From: Hippasteria phrygiana
Taxonomy: Eukaryota > Echinodermata > Asteroidea > Valvatida > Goniasteridae
Reading direction: 5' to 3'
NCBI GenBank assembly: GCA_037893225.1
Contig: JAZGUH010000564.1
Span: 1,674,001 to 1,738,000, forward strand
Length of the DNA: 64,000 nucleotides
A model generated the notes under the pieces. That model was not told the DNA's origin. It saw only the letters and a list, made by a program, of their open reading frames with translations, and searched no databases. Shown piece by piece: positions 54,047-64,000 of this stretch. Position numbers and translations under genes: made by a program. Every line of letters begins with the position of its first letter. The stretch's first letter is position 1.

Positions 54047-54673
54047 TGTCCTGAGATTTCCCCACCAGCTTTCGAGATTGTTGGTTTGCATCGTGTCTTT
54101 TCGTAAAGACATCGTTTAGTCGGAAAGCAGAGAGAGGGACTGAAGGAGATCGATAAAGGAATTCAAAAATACCTTGCAGTGGGAATGGGTGGAATCGAAA
54201 TCTGGAGCCTTTGGAGGATTTTTTCTGTCGGAATTCATTTGGAAATTGAAAGATCCGGGGCCTGGATAAAGCACTAGGCTAGGGTGCGATGCCGAAATAA
54301 AATATGCGTCGCTTGGGAAGGCGCTCGTGATACGCTCTTAATGGTAACATTTATAATTCAATTTTATTACTTCTTTTTGTCAGATTTTTCTTCTTTTCCC
54401 AAAATTTCTCCAAAAAAAATAAACAATACTTACCAATTACACCATTTTACCACAGTAAACATCAAGCATTTTCCAATACCTTGCAGTGCTGTTTGACATG
54501 TTAATCGTATGGAATTTGCCGTGCCCGCGTGCTGCGTACGTGTTTTTCGCGCTGCACACGTGCTCGCTTCCCATGATGGAAACAATTCTGACTTTTTCAT
54601 TTTGTCAGAATCTCATCCCTGTTATATAGACTTGAAGACAAGTCGTGAAGACAAGTCGTTTAAGCACCATAGC
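54047..54673. other. No gene
   Basis: No supportable coding content. Confidence 0.35.
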
Positions 54674-55245
54674 CAGTCCCACTAGGACCTGCGATTTCCC
54701 GCGACCAGTTCAGTCGTGCGACAAGGCTGGTCGTGGGTAGTCGTGAATATTTCCTGCGATTTAAGCCTAGCAGTCACATTGTAACACCAGTCGTGCGACC
54801 TGTGGAAGACTTGTTTCCGACTGATAGCACCATTAATCGCACGACTGTCGCACGACTATCCAAGACTACGTATGAGTGGTAAGGTCCTGTCATGCATCTA
54901 GTCGTGAATCAGGTTGAGCGCACGACAAGTCGTGCCATTAGTCGTGAAAAGTCGTGCGACTGTCGTACGACAGGAGAATCCTACGATCAGCCACGGCAAT
55001 GAAGGACCACCCAAGACTTGTCCCACGACCATCGCACGACCGTCGCACGACAAATGACTAGGCTGCGACAAGATGCGACTACTTCAGTCGCAGCCAGGTT
55101 TTTAAACAGTTTAAAACCTGTCTGCGACTGATTTCGGTCGTGCGAATATCCAAGACCACCCACGACCACCCAAGACTTTTCTAAGATTGCCTGCGGTTTC
55201 CAGTCGCAGCCTGTCGTAAGTTGTCGTATCTCCCAGCGGGACCGC
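54674..55245. mobile_element. Foldback/MITE-like element built of GTCGTGCGAC words
   Basis: Ends resemble each other inverted: CCAGTCCCACTAGGACCT on the left and TCCCAGCGGGACCG on the right. The interior is saturated with short words GTCGTG, CGACTG, CACGAC and AAGACCACC on both strands, so the element is self-complementary at many scales. It is non-coding. The target duplication is unresolved. Confidence 0.65.
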
Positions 55246-55546
55246 AAATATTAAACAGATTTAATAAATTCAAATTTTGAATTAGGAGCGGGACACTCCT
55301 AAATCCTACAGTACATCAATGTCCTCGCATAGCCGAGGACCAAATAGAACACAGTGTAGTATTTGATTTCGTTTATAAGGAGATTTCTTTCATAATTCGT
55401 TAGTGAGCGAAATCTATTTAAATGTAATTTTCAGTCATAGCACAGACACAGCAACTTTAGGTAAATCCTGAGATCCTTGACAAGCAATTACAAGTTACGA
55501 ATGTTTGAATCTAACATTTTTCGTTATCAAGATATACGGTAAAGAA

Positions 55547-55565
55547 GTTAGGGTTAGGGTTAGGC
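55547..55565. repeat. Short telomere-like TTAGGG run
   Basis: GTTAGGGTTAGGGTTAGG, three units of the animal telomere motif in an interstitial position. Too short to be more than a curiosity. Confidence 0.6.
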
Positions 55566-55749
55566 CAAATTCTGTAACTTTTTTCCGAGTTAAGAGTCCA
55601 TACCGGGTCAGGTCATAGGTCGCGACCGCCCGCGTATGTTGGTTAAATATTGGACCTCAACTATAGATTAGAATAACTGGTTTGCGGTAGCACCATGTAA
55701 TCAATCTCTTTTGTGAGTTTGTGTGGTTCTGAAAAGAACCGGAGGGAAC

Positions 55750-55786
55750 TCAACGTTTCGGACAGTATGCTCTGCCCGTCGTCAGG
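55750..55786 (-). ncRNA. Hammerhead-ribozyme-like core in a Penelope element
   Basis: On the minus strand: CTGACGAC, a 6-bp stem (GGGCAG/CTGTCC) with loop AGCATA, then GAAAC. CTGANGA plus stem II plus GAAAC is the hammerhead core, and Penelope-like elements are known to carry such ribozymes. One extra C between the CTGACGA box and stem II departs from the consensus. I have not located a convincing cleavage site. Confidence 0.35.
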
Positions 55787-56225
55787 AGAACGTGGGATTC
55801 CAACGGTGAAGCGGGCTTATATGGTGTCTGGAAGCGGTGACGCGCGAGAAGGATGCAAACTGGGATGCAGCTTGGGGGATGCTAGATGGTCTTTGAGGCG
55901 TGTCAGTCTAAAGGAAAGGAGCGGACAAGGAGGTTGCCAAGGGTATAGATGACCCATAGGCTGGTGAACTAAGTTGTCCTAGGGTATAGGCGACCCATTG
56001 GACTGTGAGTTGAGGATGGGGCCCCCAGATGTCGCTAATGGAGAAACCGATGTCTTGAGGAACTGTGCTGTGTTTGAAGATTTCGATGGCTTCTCTGATG
56101 CGGCGTGGGTACCAGCGTTTAATGCTAGTGATGAGTTCGACCTGGCTCTAGTTGATCTGATGGTCTGCTTCGTGGGAGTGTTTGACTATTGTAACCGGGG
56201 AGAGTGGAAGGGAGAAGGATGACAA
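55787..56225 (-). pseudogene. Penelope-like element, C-terminal GIY-YIG endonuclease fragment
   Basis: The minus-strand frame reads IVKHSHEADHQIN, then an in-frame TAG at 56150-56148, then SQVELITSIKRWYPRRIREA, IEIFKHSTVPQDIGFSISDI. This matches the end of the GIY-YIG endonuclease of Penelope retroelements (family pattern HAxxxxHxIxW...RRxKEAIxIxxxxxxxNRDxG). The reverse transcriptase part is absent, since the fragment starts at 56225. The following 3' non-coding region holds the GGGCAGAGCATACTGTCCGA motif common to these elements. Confidence 0.7.
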
Positions 56226-57399
56226 ATTAATGATCGCACACTCTCTGCACAACCGAGCGGTTACCACTACTAAAAAATTGAATCGGGTGTGGAAGCACGA
56301 ATTTGTGTTTGTCTGTACACAAATAGTTTTATTTACAATAAGCTACATTTATATACAAAATATGGTCGACTCCTAAATGAAGTCTATGTGTATATCGGTG
56401 GCTTAATAAAGTCGATTGTTATGGTGAATAGCCACAGATAGTATGGTTATTAAAGAACGTATAGTATAAAAGAACGTATACAAGAACGACAGTCAAAAAT
56501 GGGACTGGTGTATATCTATCCAAAGATCTGAAATATAAGATAGTAAATAATATATTACCAATTGTTTGCAAAATAATATTTGTGATCGAAGTATATGGGC
56601 CAAATTTATGTTAGCCACTATCACTATATTATCCCAGTATCTCATTTAAACGAATTTTGAATGAACATATATTTAGTATAAAACAATATCTCCAAATAGA
56701 ACACCTCAATCAATAAGGGAAATTGTTTTACTGTGTTGCCGATTTATAAAATCGGTAGTCACTGCAATAGTTAATGCAAGAATAAGAATGTTATTTCTGC
56801 TTTCGCAATGGCATAGCGTCTGTAACGCAGTATTTGAATACAGAAAGTGTAATATTTACATAATGTAATTTTTACATAATAATGTAATATACCGGCAGCA
56901 ATCCAAGAATTTTCTGAAAGTGTGCTGTATGTTTAAACAAAACCAATATTCTTGGAAAGTGGGAAAGTCCATTTCAAATACTAAGTTTGAACAAGAAATT
57001 AGCAACACCAGTAATTGAGCGTTCCCGTTTTAGCAAGAGATTGTAATAGTTTTGCTTTAAGGGCAAAGACACATGAAAATATACATATTAAAAATAGTTG
57101 TTTTCCCAGAGCCCCCAAAGGGTGGAAAACTGTTCGAACGTTTATAATAAGATTACACAATCCTTCTAGCCACTATGATCAGGAAATCTGAATTAATTTG
57201 CAAATGTCACGAGAAAATATGGCAACTTAACAGCTATAATTTAGTACTCACGTCGTGAGTGCTATTACAAGGATAGCAGGTAAATCGCCGCGTTTGATTT
57301 TATAACGGCCTAAAATCTGAAGGTACAAACTACGCAACCGCGATAGTTTTCAGACTTCCCGGTCATTGCACACTCTAGAGGCAAAAGTGCTAAATACTG
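56226..57399. other. Gene-free, AT-rich
   Basis: No coding region or paired repeat recognised. Confidence 0.4.
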
Positions 57400-57725
57400 A
57401 GTGTTGAAAAAAGCGAGGTTTCCTTGACTGCACCTTAAGTGTAAAATTACGTAGCAATTGCATGACCAATCAGAAATGAGGAATCTTGTGTTTACAAAGG
57501 TCAGGTCAAATTGCAGTTTTTAGTCCAAAAATACACTTTCTTGACCATAATACATTTATTCCAACAATTCCACGATAAAATTATGATTGATTACGAACAA
57601 ATGTGAATCATTCTCATTACATCTCCTATCGTATTCAAACATTGGAATTGTCCATGAGAAGCCATGACTTTAATGGTGGGATAAACTGAATATGAAGCAT
57701 TCGCGTAGGATATCGAAGCAAGCGT
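57400..57725. repeat. Dispersed repeat, second copy (related to 26660-26960)
   Basis: Same order of words as the first copy (GACCAATCAGAA, GTCCAAAAA, TTCTTGACCA, CAATTCCAC, CATTACATCTCC, GGGATAAAC). Unlike the first copy it is not inside a recognisable Harbinger element. Confidence 0.7.
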
Positions 57726-59307
57726 ACGCTACTACACAATTGTGTAGTTATGCCCCACTCGCCTGCCAATGTCAACCAAACTTCCAGTTTGACCTTCCGG
57801 TTTTTCCATATTTGTGTCTTATCAACTCTTGAAAATAGCCCTTGAAGTAGATTTATTTTAATTATTTTTGAGTGTTACCGCACACTTGTGCCAAATCAGC
57901 ACGGTAGGTGCAATCGCTGCCTATATACAGGCACCTAGAAGTGCACAATAAGTGTCAAATTTAGCACCTCGGAGTGATGCATGGCATAAAATACAAATAG
58001 AACAGTAATATTAAAATTAATATAATCAAGGGTCATTACTTACCACTTGGGCTGGACTACGCTCATGCCATCCAATGTCCACGTTGAAACAACGGAGCAG
58101 GTATAGATACAGCAATTGCCTGTGATCGGCAAGGCCGATAAATTGTTGGCGTTGCTGCCGTTCGGGAACCGCACCCAAAAATTATGGTATGTGTGAGTGC
58201 ACTGCTGCCAAATTGCTGGTGTCCACGCAAGGCAAGAGTGGATCGAAATCAAAGGAAAAACGCAGCTCTGCCCGACAGGTAAACTACAAAACTATGTCAG
58301 GAATGCATACTAAATATTTAACAAAGCGCGGTATGTAAATGAACTCCAGCACGTGATTACTATAATTTTCAAACGCAGCGGGCGACCAAATGTGCGGGCG
58401 CTGTCCATGCATGAGAAAGTTAAGTTGGCCACGAGAGGGCGCTAGCCGGACAATTATTTTATGTAACAAACGGACATGACGGACACGATACGGAAGACGT
58501 GATGTAATATATTACAACCGTTAAGATATAATGGGACCTGTCGGGTTAAAGGTGAGCGAGACAACCCGACTGGTCACACTCACCCCCTAATTTTAGAAGG
58601 AAATATTTTTTTGGTTAAGGGAATATTACAGTAACTAACAGTAACGTTAGTTGAGAATTTTAATTCTGCACACTTCATGTCTTGTTCGCACAACACCATC
58701 TTCAACCAAATATTAATAGTGAAGAAAACCAGATATTGAAATTCAGGAATCCATCCTTAGTCTGTCACTAAGGTAGAGTTTATCTCGTATCTAGACAAAT
58801 AGAACTCTCCAAGATGGTCACTTCATTAATAATTGCAAAAATGCAAAATAGGCATAAATATATATGCCACGGCGAAGCACATAGGACGTAATATCCAATC
58901 CAGGATGTCCCTGGCGTGAGTTTATCTCGCTGGTCTCGTCCTACTTAACCTCATTATGGATTCAATAGAGATGATCGAAAAAGTGCTGGAAAGAACAAGA
59001 ATGAGAGCAAGGTAAGAGTATTGTCCGATTGTGTGTTTTTTTTCTAAGTAAAAGATCAGGGTTGACAGAGAGGTACACCTTTTTTTAAATGTGTCCAAAT
59101 TATGTGAAGTGAAAACGTAGAGACATTTCAAAACTAAGGAAAACATCAGTGAGATTTGATGCACAAATGGAAGTGTTTAAGTCCCAATCACTGTAGGATG
59201 CAGGCCTAAGCGGTGATAAAATCATGGCATAAAAAAGACCCTTCTTTAAAAATGTTTTATTACTGTATTACATTATCCATGGACTTGAATTTACTCAACT
59301 CTTGCCA
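57726..59307. other. Probable downstream flank/3' LTR zone of the Gypsy element, unresolved
   Basis: The Gypsy pol ends at 59308 on the minus strand, so its 3' LTR should lie here. A purine run followed by GGGGGTGAGTGTGACCAGTC (minus sense, near 58570-58595) looks like a polypurine tract plus LTR start. The opposite end and the duplicate LTR are not visible, since the 5' copy lies outside the window. A minus-strand donor-like AAGTGGTAAGTAAT is at about 58038-58052. No gene was recognised. Confidence 0.3.
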
Positions 59308-61866
59308 CTATCCATCAGTATAGTTCTGGAAAGTTCGCAGCCAGCAATACAGTGTAGTTATGTGTTGGATCAGCCACTGAAAATAGAACTTAAATATGAT
59401 AAGCAAAGTAGCTGATGGAACAATCCAAAGTAGATGGATATAGCCGAACGCCTGTCCGATATTCATGGCTATCAAAAGGAGTATAATACTGACCAGCAGC
59501 ATAATTATATGTCTGTCACTAGTGAGAAGCAGATGTTGTTGGTTTAAGACGGAGCGAGGTTGCCTGTGTATATTCCTATGTTTCCCTTTTGTAGAACGAG
59601 CCGAACGTCGTAGAGGTGGGCCTGGAGGAGGTTGAGTTTCCGGTTGTTCAGGTGGAGCAGTATCTTCATCCTCTGGTAAGAAAACTTCAACTTCGAAATC
59701 CGAATCAGATGAGGAAGAGCTAGAATTTGATGATGTTATGTCCTCTCGATTGGGAGGAATAGGGAAAGTAGGAAAAGTAGAAAGTTTACCCAAAGGGGTA
59801 GAAACAAGCTTGAGTTCCAAAGAGTTGACAGTTTTCAGCCCACCAGTGCCGTCCGCTAACTCGACAGTGTATACAAAGCAATCGTCAGAATGGCGACGAA
59901 TTACTCGATATATATCAGGGAAGTAGTGATCTTGGATTTTACTTCTGCCTTTGCTGTGTTTGCGAAGGTAGACAAGATCACCTACTTTAAAGCTGTTGGG
60001 ATTGGATCTCCGGTCAAAATGCCTCTTACTCTTTCCCAATTCATGTTGTGTTCTTTTTTGTGCTAGGTGGTAAGCCTCCTTTAACCGGGATTGATGGAGA
60101 GCAACCCAGTCGTTGCTGATGTCTTCGGGTAGGTCTCCTCTCAGAAGGAGATCTACGGGCAGCAAAGGCTCACGGCCAAACATGAGATAGAAAGGAGAGA
60201 AACCTGTAGATGAATGCTCCGTAGAATTGTATGCGAAGAGAAGTTCCGGTAAGTGTTTTGGCCAAGATTGTTTCTGTTTGGTAGATAGGGTGCGAAGAAG
60301 ATTATGCATGGTCCGGTTAAATCTCTCGCACTGTGCATTACCCTGGGGATGGTAGGGAGTAGTTCTAGATTTGGTGATGTTGTAGAGTTTACATAGGTTG
60401 GCAATGACTTCTCCCTCAAATTGGCGTCCTTGGTCTGAGTGAATACGCTGTGGAACTCCGTATTTGAAAAACCACTCCTTAACTAGAGCATTGGCTGTAG
60501 TTTTGGCTTTCTGATCCTTGGCCGGGACTGCTACAGTGAACTTGCTGAAAACATCCGTGATGATGAGAACATTCTCAGTTCTGTCAGATGCCTGCTCTAG
60601 TAAAGTAAAATCAATGGCTATGGTCTCAAGTGGTTTGGACGCGATCAAATGGCCAAGAGGGTTCCTCACAGATGGTAAAGGTAGCTTCGCCACAGAACAA
60701 CGTTCACATTCGCGAACCCACTTTTTGATGTCTCGAAACATGTAAGGCCAAAAACAACGTCGACGAACTAGAGACATAGTCCTCTCTTCACCCTGATGAC
60801 CAAAATCGTTATGTAGGCTAGTCAGGATTTTAGATTTCAAGTTAGAGGGGAGAATCACTTGGTGTAAAACACCAAGCACGGGATCTTGCACTTCCCGGTA
60901 TAGGACGCCATTGTCAAGTTTAAGGCGTTTAGATTGATTCAATAGAACCTCGACTGCCGGCGATTCATGTTTTCTACGTGATTTATCCAGGTTGTCGGAG
61001 CAGTGATACTGTAAATACCTGTGAATATCAGGATCAGCCTGCTGTAGTTTGGCTAACTCGGATGTGGATAGTGATGGAAAAGAAGATATAGCAGAATGGA
61101 TATCAGCTTGAACCCGAGCTGGGCAGAGCTCACCAACAGTGCTGAATATCTTTACCTGCAAGGTTGCGGGTAAAGGAGTTGAAGGAGCCTTGAACTTGCT
61201 TTCTTCTGCCATTACTTCAGAGATGTTACACTGATCACTCTCTGTGTGATGTTGGCGAGAGAGTCCATCCGCATTAGAGTTAACACGGCCAGGGCGATAT
61301 ATGATATTAAAATTGTAAGCTGCCAAAGTGGCAACCCACCGTTGCTCTGTAGCACCAAGTTTCGCTGTAGCGAGATGACTTAGTGGGTTGTTGTCAGTCC
61401 TAACAGTGAAAACTGAACCATAGAGGTAGTCTTTGAATTTGTCGGTTATCGCCCACTTCAGTCCTAATAATTCTAGCTTACGAGAGCTGTAATTCTCCAT
61501 GTTTTTCTCATTCTCTCGCAGACAACGACTGGCAAAGGCCACAACCTTCTCCTCTCCTCCTTGGATTTGCGATAAGACCGCACCTAAGCCCGACAGACTT
61601 GCATCTACATCAAGTATGAAAGGTAGGTCAAAGTCAGCAAATGTGAGGATAGGAGGTTCGACAAATTTGGATTTTAGTTCCTCAAAGGCATTCTGGCAAG
61701 CTTCTGTCCACTGTTTCCGGAATATGTTTGGTGGACAATGTTGACTTTTTCCGACCAAGGCATGGAGAGGTCCAGCAATCCGGGAAAAGTCCTTGATGTA
61801 CCGCCGGTAATAGCTTGCAAAACCTAAAAAGGAACGAAGCTGCTTAGTGGTGCGAGGCCAGGCCAT
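59308..61866 (-). pseudogene. pol: Gypsy pol, C-terminal part: RNase H, integrase, hydrophobic tail
   Basis: Open frame of 852 codons, in frame only after the 5-bp duplication. RT thumb/connection is at residues 1-50. RNase H is at about 55-205 (D88 in LDVDAS, E132, D158 in VRTDNNPL, D200 in NADGLSR). The integrase HHCC finger has H352, H357, C387 and C390. The DDE core is D419 (IAIDF), D478 (HSDQG) and E514 (QCERFNRT), with 35 residues between the last two. A GPY/F-like C-terminal region lies near 610-695, then an acidic and proline-rich linker and a basic RRSARSTKGKHRNIH. Residues 787-834 contain two strongly hydrophobic segments (MLLVSIILLLIAMNI and LLWIVPSATLLIIFKFYF), unusual for an integrase tail. 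Stop at 59308. Confidence 0.92.
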
Positions 61867-63599
61867 TCCACGATTGCCTTGGTCTTCTCTGTGTTGGTAG
61901 CAATGCCATCTTCCGACAGAGTATGACCCAGATAGTCGATCTGTTTACAGAAGAGATGACATTTAGAGGGCTTGAGTTTGAGATTGTGTTCTCTCAACCT
62001 ACAGAAAACAGTATCAAGATGACGCAAGTGCTCATCAAAGGTCTTGGAGAAGATGCACACATCGTCAAGGTAGACAAATATGAGTTGATACATGAGGTCC
62101 CCCATGCATCTCTGCATCAACCTTTGAAATGTTGCAGGGGCACCGCATAGACCGAAAGGCATTCGGGTATATTCATATAAGCCCATAGGTGTGATGAAGG
62201 CCGTCTTCTCTCTATCGGACTCTCGAACCCGCACCTGATGGTATCCGCTGGCCAAGTCTAACGACGAAAAGAATTTTGCACCAACAGGAGCGTCTATGAG
62301 TTCTTCGATGCGAGGAAGAGGAAAAGCATCCTTCTTGGTGACAGCATTAAGGCGTCGGTAGTCAACGCACATACGTAGGGTACCATCCTTCTTTCTAACC
62401 AATACAATGGGTGAAGCGTAGGGACTGTGGCTCTCTTGAATTATGTTGTGGTTGAGTAGCATCTGTATATGCTTCTTGACTTCCTCGTATTGATTCGGGG
62501 GTATACGTCGGTAAGTTTGTGCAATGGGTTCAGAATTGTTGGTTTCTATGTGATGTTCGACAGTGTCAGTATCACCCAAGTCAAAGTCGTGACTAGCAAA
62601 GGCATCTTTGTGTTTTTCAAGTAGGTTTTTTATTCTATCCAGTTGTTCAGGTGTGCCATCAAAGCCGGATAAGTCTACGGGAACTGAAGGAGAGGAAACC
62701 TGGTCTTCAGCTTTAGTGACTCTAATCTCTTCGGAAGTTACTTCGAAGTCGACTTTTAATGCATCGTCCACCACATGATCAACTCCACGAAGGACACCTA
62801 TCCGAGTTCTAGGACGCAAAGTGAAGCCAGAGCTGGAAATGTTGTCAATCCTGACCGGAACCGTCCTGCCAACCTGAACCAAAGAAGATGCCACAAGGAG
62901 ACCGACTGGAAGGTGATCGCTATTACGGAGTGGTTCAACTACAGCTGTTCCAATGGAAACATGTTGAGAAGAAGAACATGGAATGGTCACGGACGTATTA
63001 GAAGGAATGTAGACAGGTTGGTTAGAAGACCGCACAAAAGACACAGAATCTTGCTCCCTGGCCTGAGCATCAATCTGAAGACAGAGAACAGACTTCAAGA
63101 AATGTAGAGGGGATGATGTAGCTAAACTGGCATCACCCAAAGCGCTTACCAAGGGAGCCAAAACGTTCATCCCAAGGAGACCTGGGACTAGCTGCTTCTC
63201 CCTCTTGATGCCATCATCAACCGGATCTCGGACGACTAGGAAGCCCATCTGAGGTAAAACAATTCCATCACAATTTAGGTCTAGCTCTAAATACCCAATA
63301 TATGGTATCCCTAAACCATTAGCAGCTGTTATGCGTAAATAGGGTCCGCTTGATCTCAATTCGGCTCCTTTTGGCTTTAGATGTGTCAGGAAGAAATCCT
63401 CTGTAACTGTGGATACCATTGAACCTGTGTCAATGAGACATTTTGTCTCAACAGTACCCAGTTTTATTGTGATTGTAGGACAACTACCAATGACGTTAGA
63501 GGTTGGATTACCCCCCTCAGCATGGCAAGTACTACAAAAAGGGTCCTTAGCTTCCCTCTCTTCGAAGGGACCCTGGTCCGAGAGAGGAGTTAGTTTCCC
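61824..63599 (-). pseudogene. pol: Gypsy pol, N-terminal part: protease and reverse transcriptase
   Basis: The frame is open from the slippery site (63599) through to a stop at 61824. The protease motif CLIDTGSMVSTV is at about 63440-63405, with a second protease-like block GLLGMNVL downstream. Counting from the methionine at 63419, RT occupies residues about 300-510: SPYASPIVLVRKKDGTLRMC, SSLDLASGYHQV (catalytic D388), GLCGAPATFQRLMQRCM and the YLDD box at 450-453. The frame then leaves the RT connection at AIVEWP because TGGCC is duplicated (+ strand 61856-61865). Without that duplication it would run on into the next block. It is translated as a Gag-Pol fusion by -1 frameshifting (inference). 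Confidence 0.92.
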
Positions 63600-63979
63600 T
63601 GATTGCTTGGAGACTTTGCTGATTTCCTCAACTCATCTATTGTGCCGTGGGCTTCTTGGAGTTGTCGTTTAAAGCATCTCTCCGATGTATGTCCAGTCCT
63701 GCCACAAAATCCACAAATTGAGTTTGTCGGTCTTTTGCTAGTGGGGGGATTAGGCTTTGATCGTGCCAATTGTTGTACAAGGCTCGTCAATTCATCCAGT
63801 TGTTTTTGTTGATTATCGATCTGCTCTTGCTGTTTGACCATGATATTAAGTAATGATTTGGTACTTGGTTCTTCTGTTACAGATTGTGTTCTAATGGCCA
63901 ATGGTCTGGATGTACTTGGAGCAGCCTCATTCTCTTCAGCCCACTCTATGGCCTCAGTCCTCAAGGCAAAGAATTCCAT
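63590..63979 (-). CDS. gag: Gypsy gag, C-terminal part with CCHC zinc knuckle (partial)
   Basis: One hundred and twenty-nine codons ending at a TAA (63592-63590). The first methionine at 63979 is probably internal, and gag continues beyond the window. A coiled-coil-like glutamine-rich stretch (KQQEQIDNQQKQLDELTSLV) precedes a canonical CCHC zinc knuckle, CGFCGRTGHTSERC. Gag packages the genomic RNA in the particle. The last codons before the stop form the heptamer GGGAAAC. Confidence 0.88.
   Translation of the reverse strand: MEFFALRTEAIEWAEENEAAPSTSRPLAIRTQSVTEEPSTKSLLNIMVKQQEQIDNQQKQLDELTSLVQQLARSKPNPPTSKRPTNSICGFCGRTGHTSERCFKRQLQEAHGTIDELRKSAKSPSNQGN
63593..63599 (-). promoter_or_regulatory. 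-1 ribosomal frameshift heptamer GGGAAAC at the gag end
   Basis: In the gag frame the sequence is G-GGA-AAC followed directly by the TAA stop, a canonical X-XXY-YYZ slippery heptamer. Slipping by -1 enters the pol frame, which is open from here to 61824. Confidence 0.75.
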
Positions 63980-64000
63980 TGAGGGTGACTCACGAAGCTT

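Larger units (their letters stand above)
59308..64000 (-). mobile_element. Ty3/Gypsy LTR retrotransposon, nearly intact coding part
   Basis: Minus-strand order: gag end with CCHC knuckle, -1 frameshift site, protease, RT, RNase H, integrase and C-terminal hydrophobic tail. The only coding defect noted is a 5-bp duplication in pol. The element runs off the right edge of the window, so the 5' LTR and most of gag are outside. The low damage implies recent insertion compared with the other elements here. Confidence 0.92.

Noticed and set aside
53790..54119. Open frames encoding QVPNKYRTSTE or CSVLVRYLFGT repeats
   Set aside because: Products of the 11-bp tandem repeat.
55547..55565. Interstitial telomere as a fusion point
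   Set aside because: Only three units, so no evidence for a chromosome fusion.
57726..59307. Defined 3' LTR for the Gypsy element
   Set aside because: Only one plausible boundary (near 58590) was seen and the partner LTR is outside the window, so coordinates would be guesswork.

Overview
This 64 kb window is eukaryotic, most likely from a marine invertebrate animal. It has spliced coding pieces, canonical GT-AG introns, TATA boxes, abundant TACATGTA and AGGCCTA words, minisatellites and a dense mixture of animal transposon families. An echinoderm or another invertebrate deuterostome is my best guess, but nothing here proves the clade. I see no bacterial operon, rRNA or CRISPR array. Almost every recognisable coding stretch belongs to a mobile element, and most are broken by stops, frameshifts or deletions.

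Layout. 0.5-2.1 kb: decayed Ty3/Gypsy gag-protease. 3.4-5.3 kb: hAT-like (ZNF862-type) transposase exons on the minus strand plus an unidentified fragment. 5.5-9.4 kb: a 21-bp minisatellite, a small MITE with TAA duplication, a 16-bp palindromic minisatellite, and a second, inverted copy of the gag piece. 13.4-15.8 kb: two phase-compatible exons of an unidentified gene, with small inverted-repeat elements in the intron. 17.2-21.5 kb: an unidentified transposon-associated gene and a pogo/Tigger-like DDE transposase with a separated PHD-like tail. 21.86-27.66 kb: a full-length PIF/Harbinger element with TIRs and TAA duplication, carrying a DDE transposase (+) and a four-exon MADF/Myb-like protein (-). 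A second element is nested inside its right part. 29.9-36.3 kb: two mariner-type MITEs, an intronless unknown ORF behind CCAAT-rich tandem repeats, a SOCS-box-like terminal exon on the minus strand, and a truncated DIRS-type retrotransposon.

38.3-48.8 kb is the most unusual region: a Polinton/Maverick-like element. It has a protein-primed type DNA polymerase B (-), a DDE integrase (+), and about eight further small genes in tight, alternating-strand clusters. None of these looks like a standard Polinton ATPase, protease or hexon. Divergent intergenic gaps share an AAACGATT motif and starts sit in an AAAATGG context. The genes are damaged, but the set is complete enough to describe a coherent element.

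50.1-56.2 kb: a solo LTR with ATAT duplication, a hairpin cluster, a second copy of the DIRS terminal region, a tRNA-like sequence, a foldback element and a Penelope-like fragment with a hammerhead-like core. 59.3-64.0 kb: a nearly intact Ty3/Gypsy element on the minus strand (gag zinc knuckle, -1 slippery site, protease, RT, RNase H, integrase, hydrophobic tail). A single 5-bp duplication breaks its pol. Its upstream end lies outside the window.

Assignments come from reading motifs by eye and from family knowledge; no search was run.
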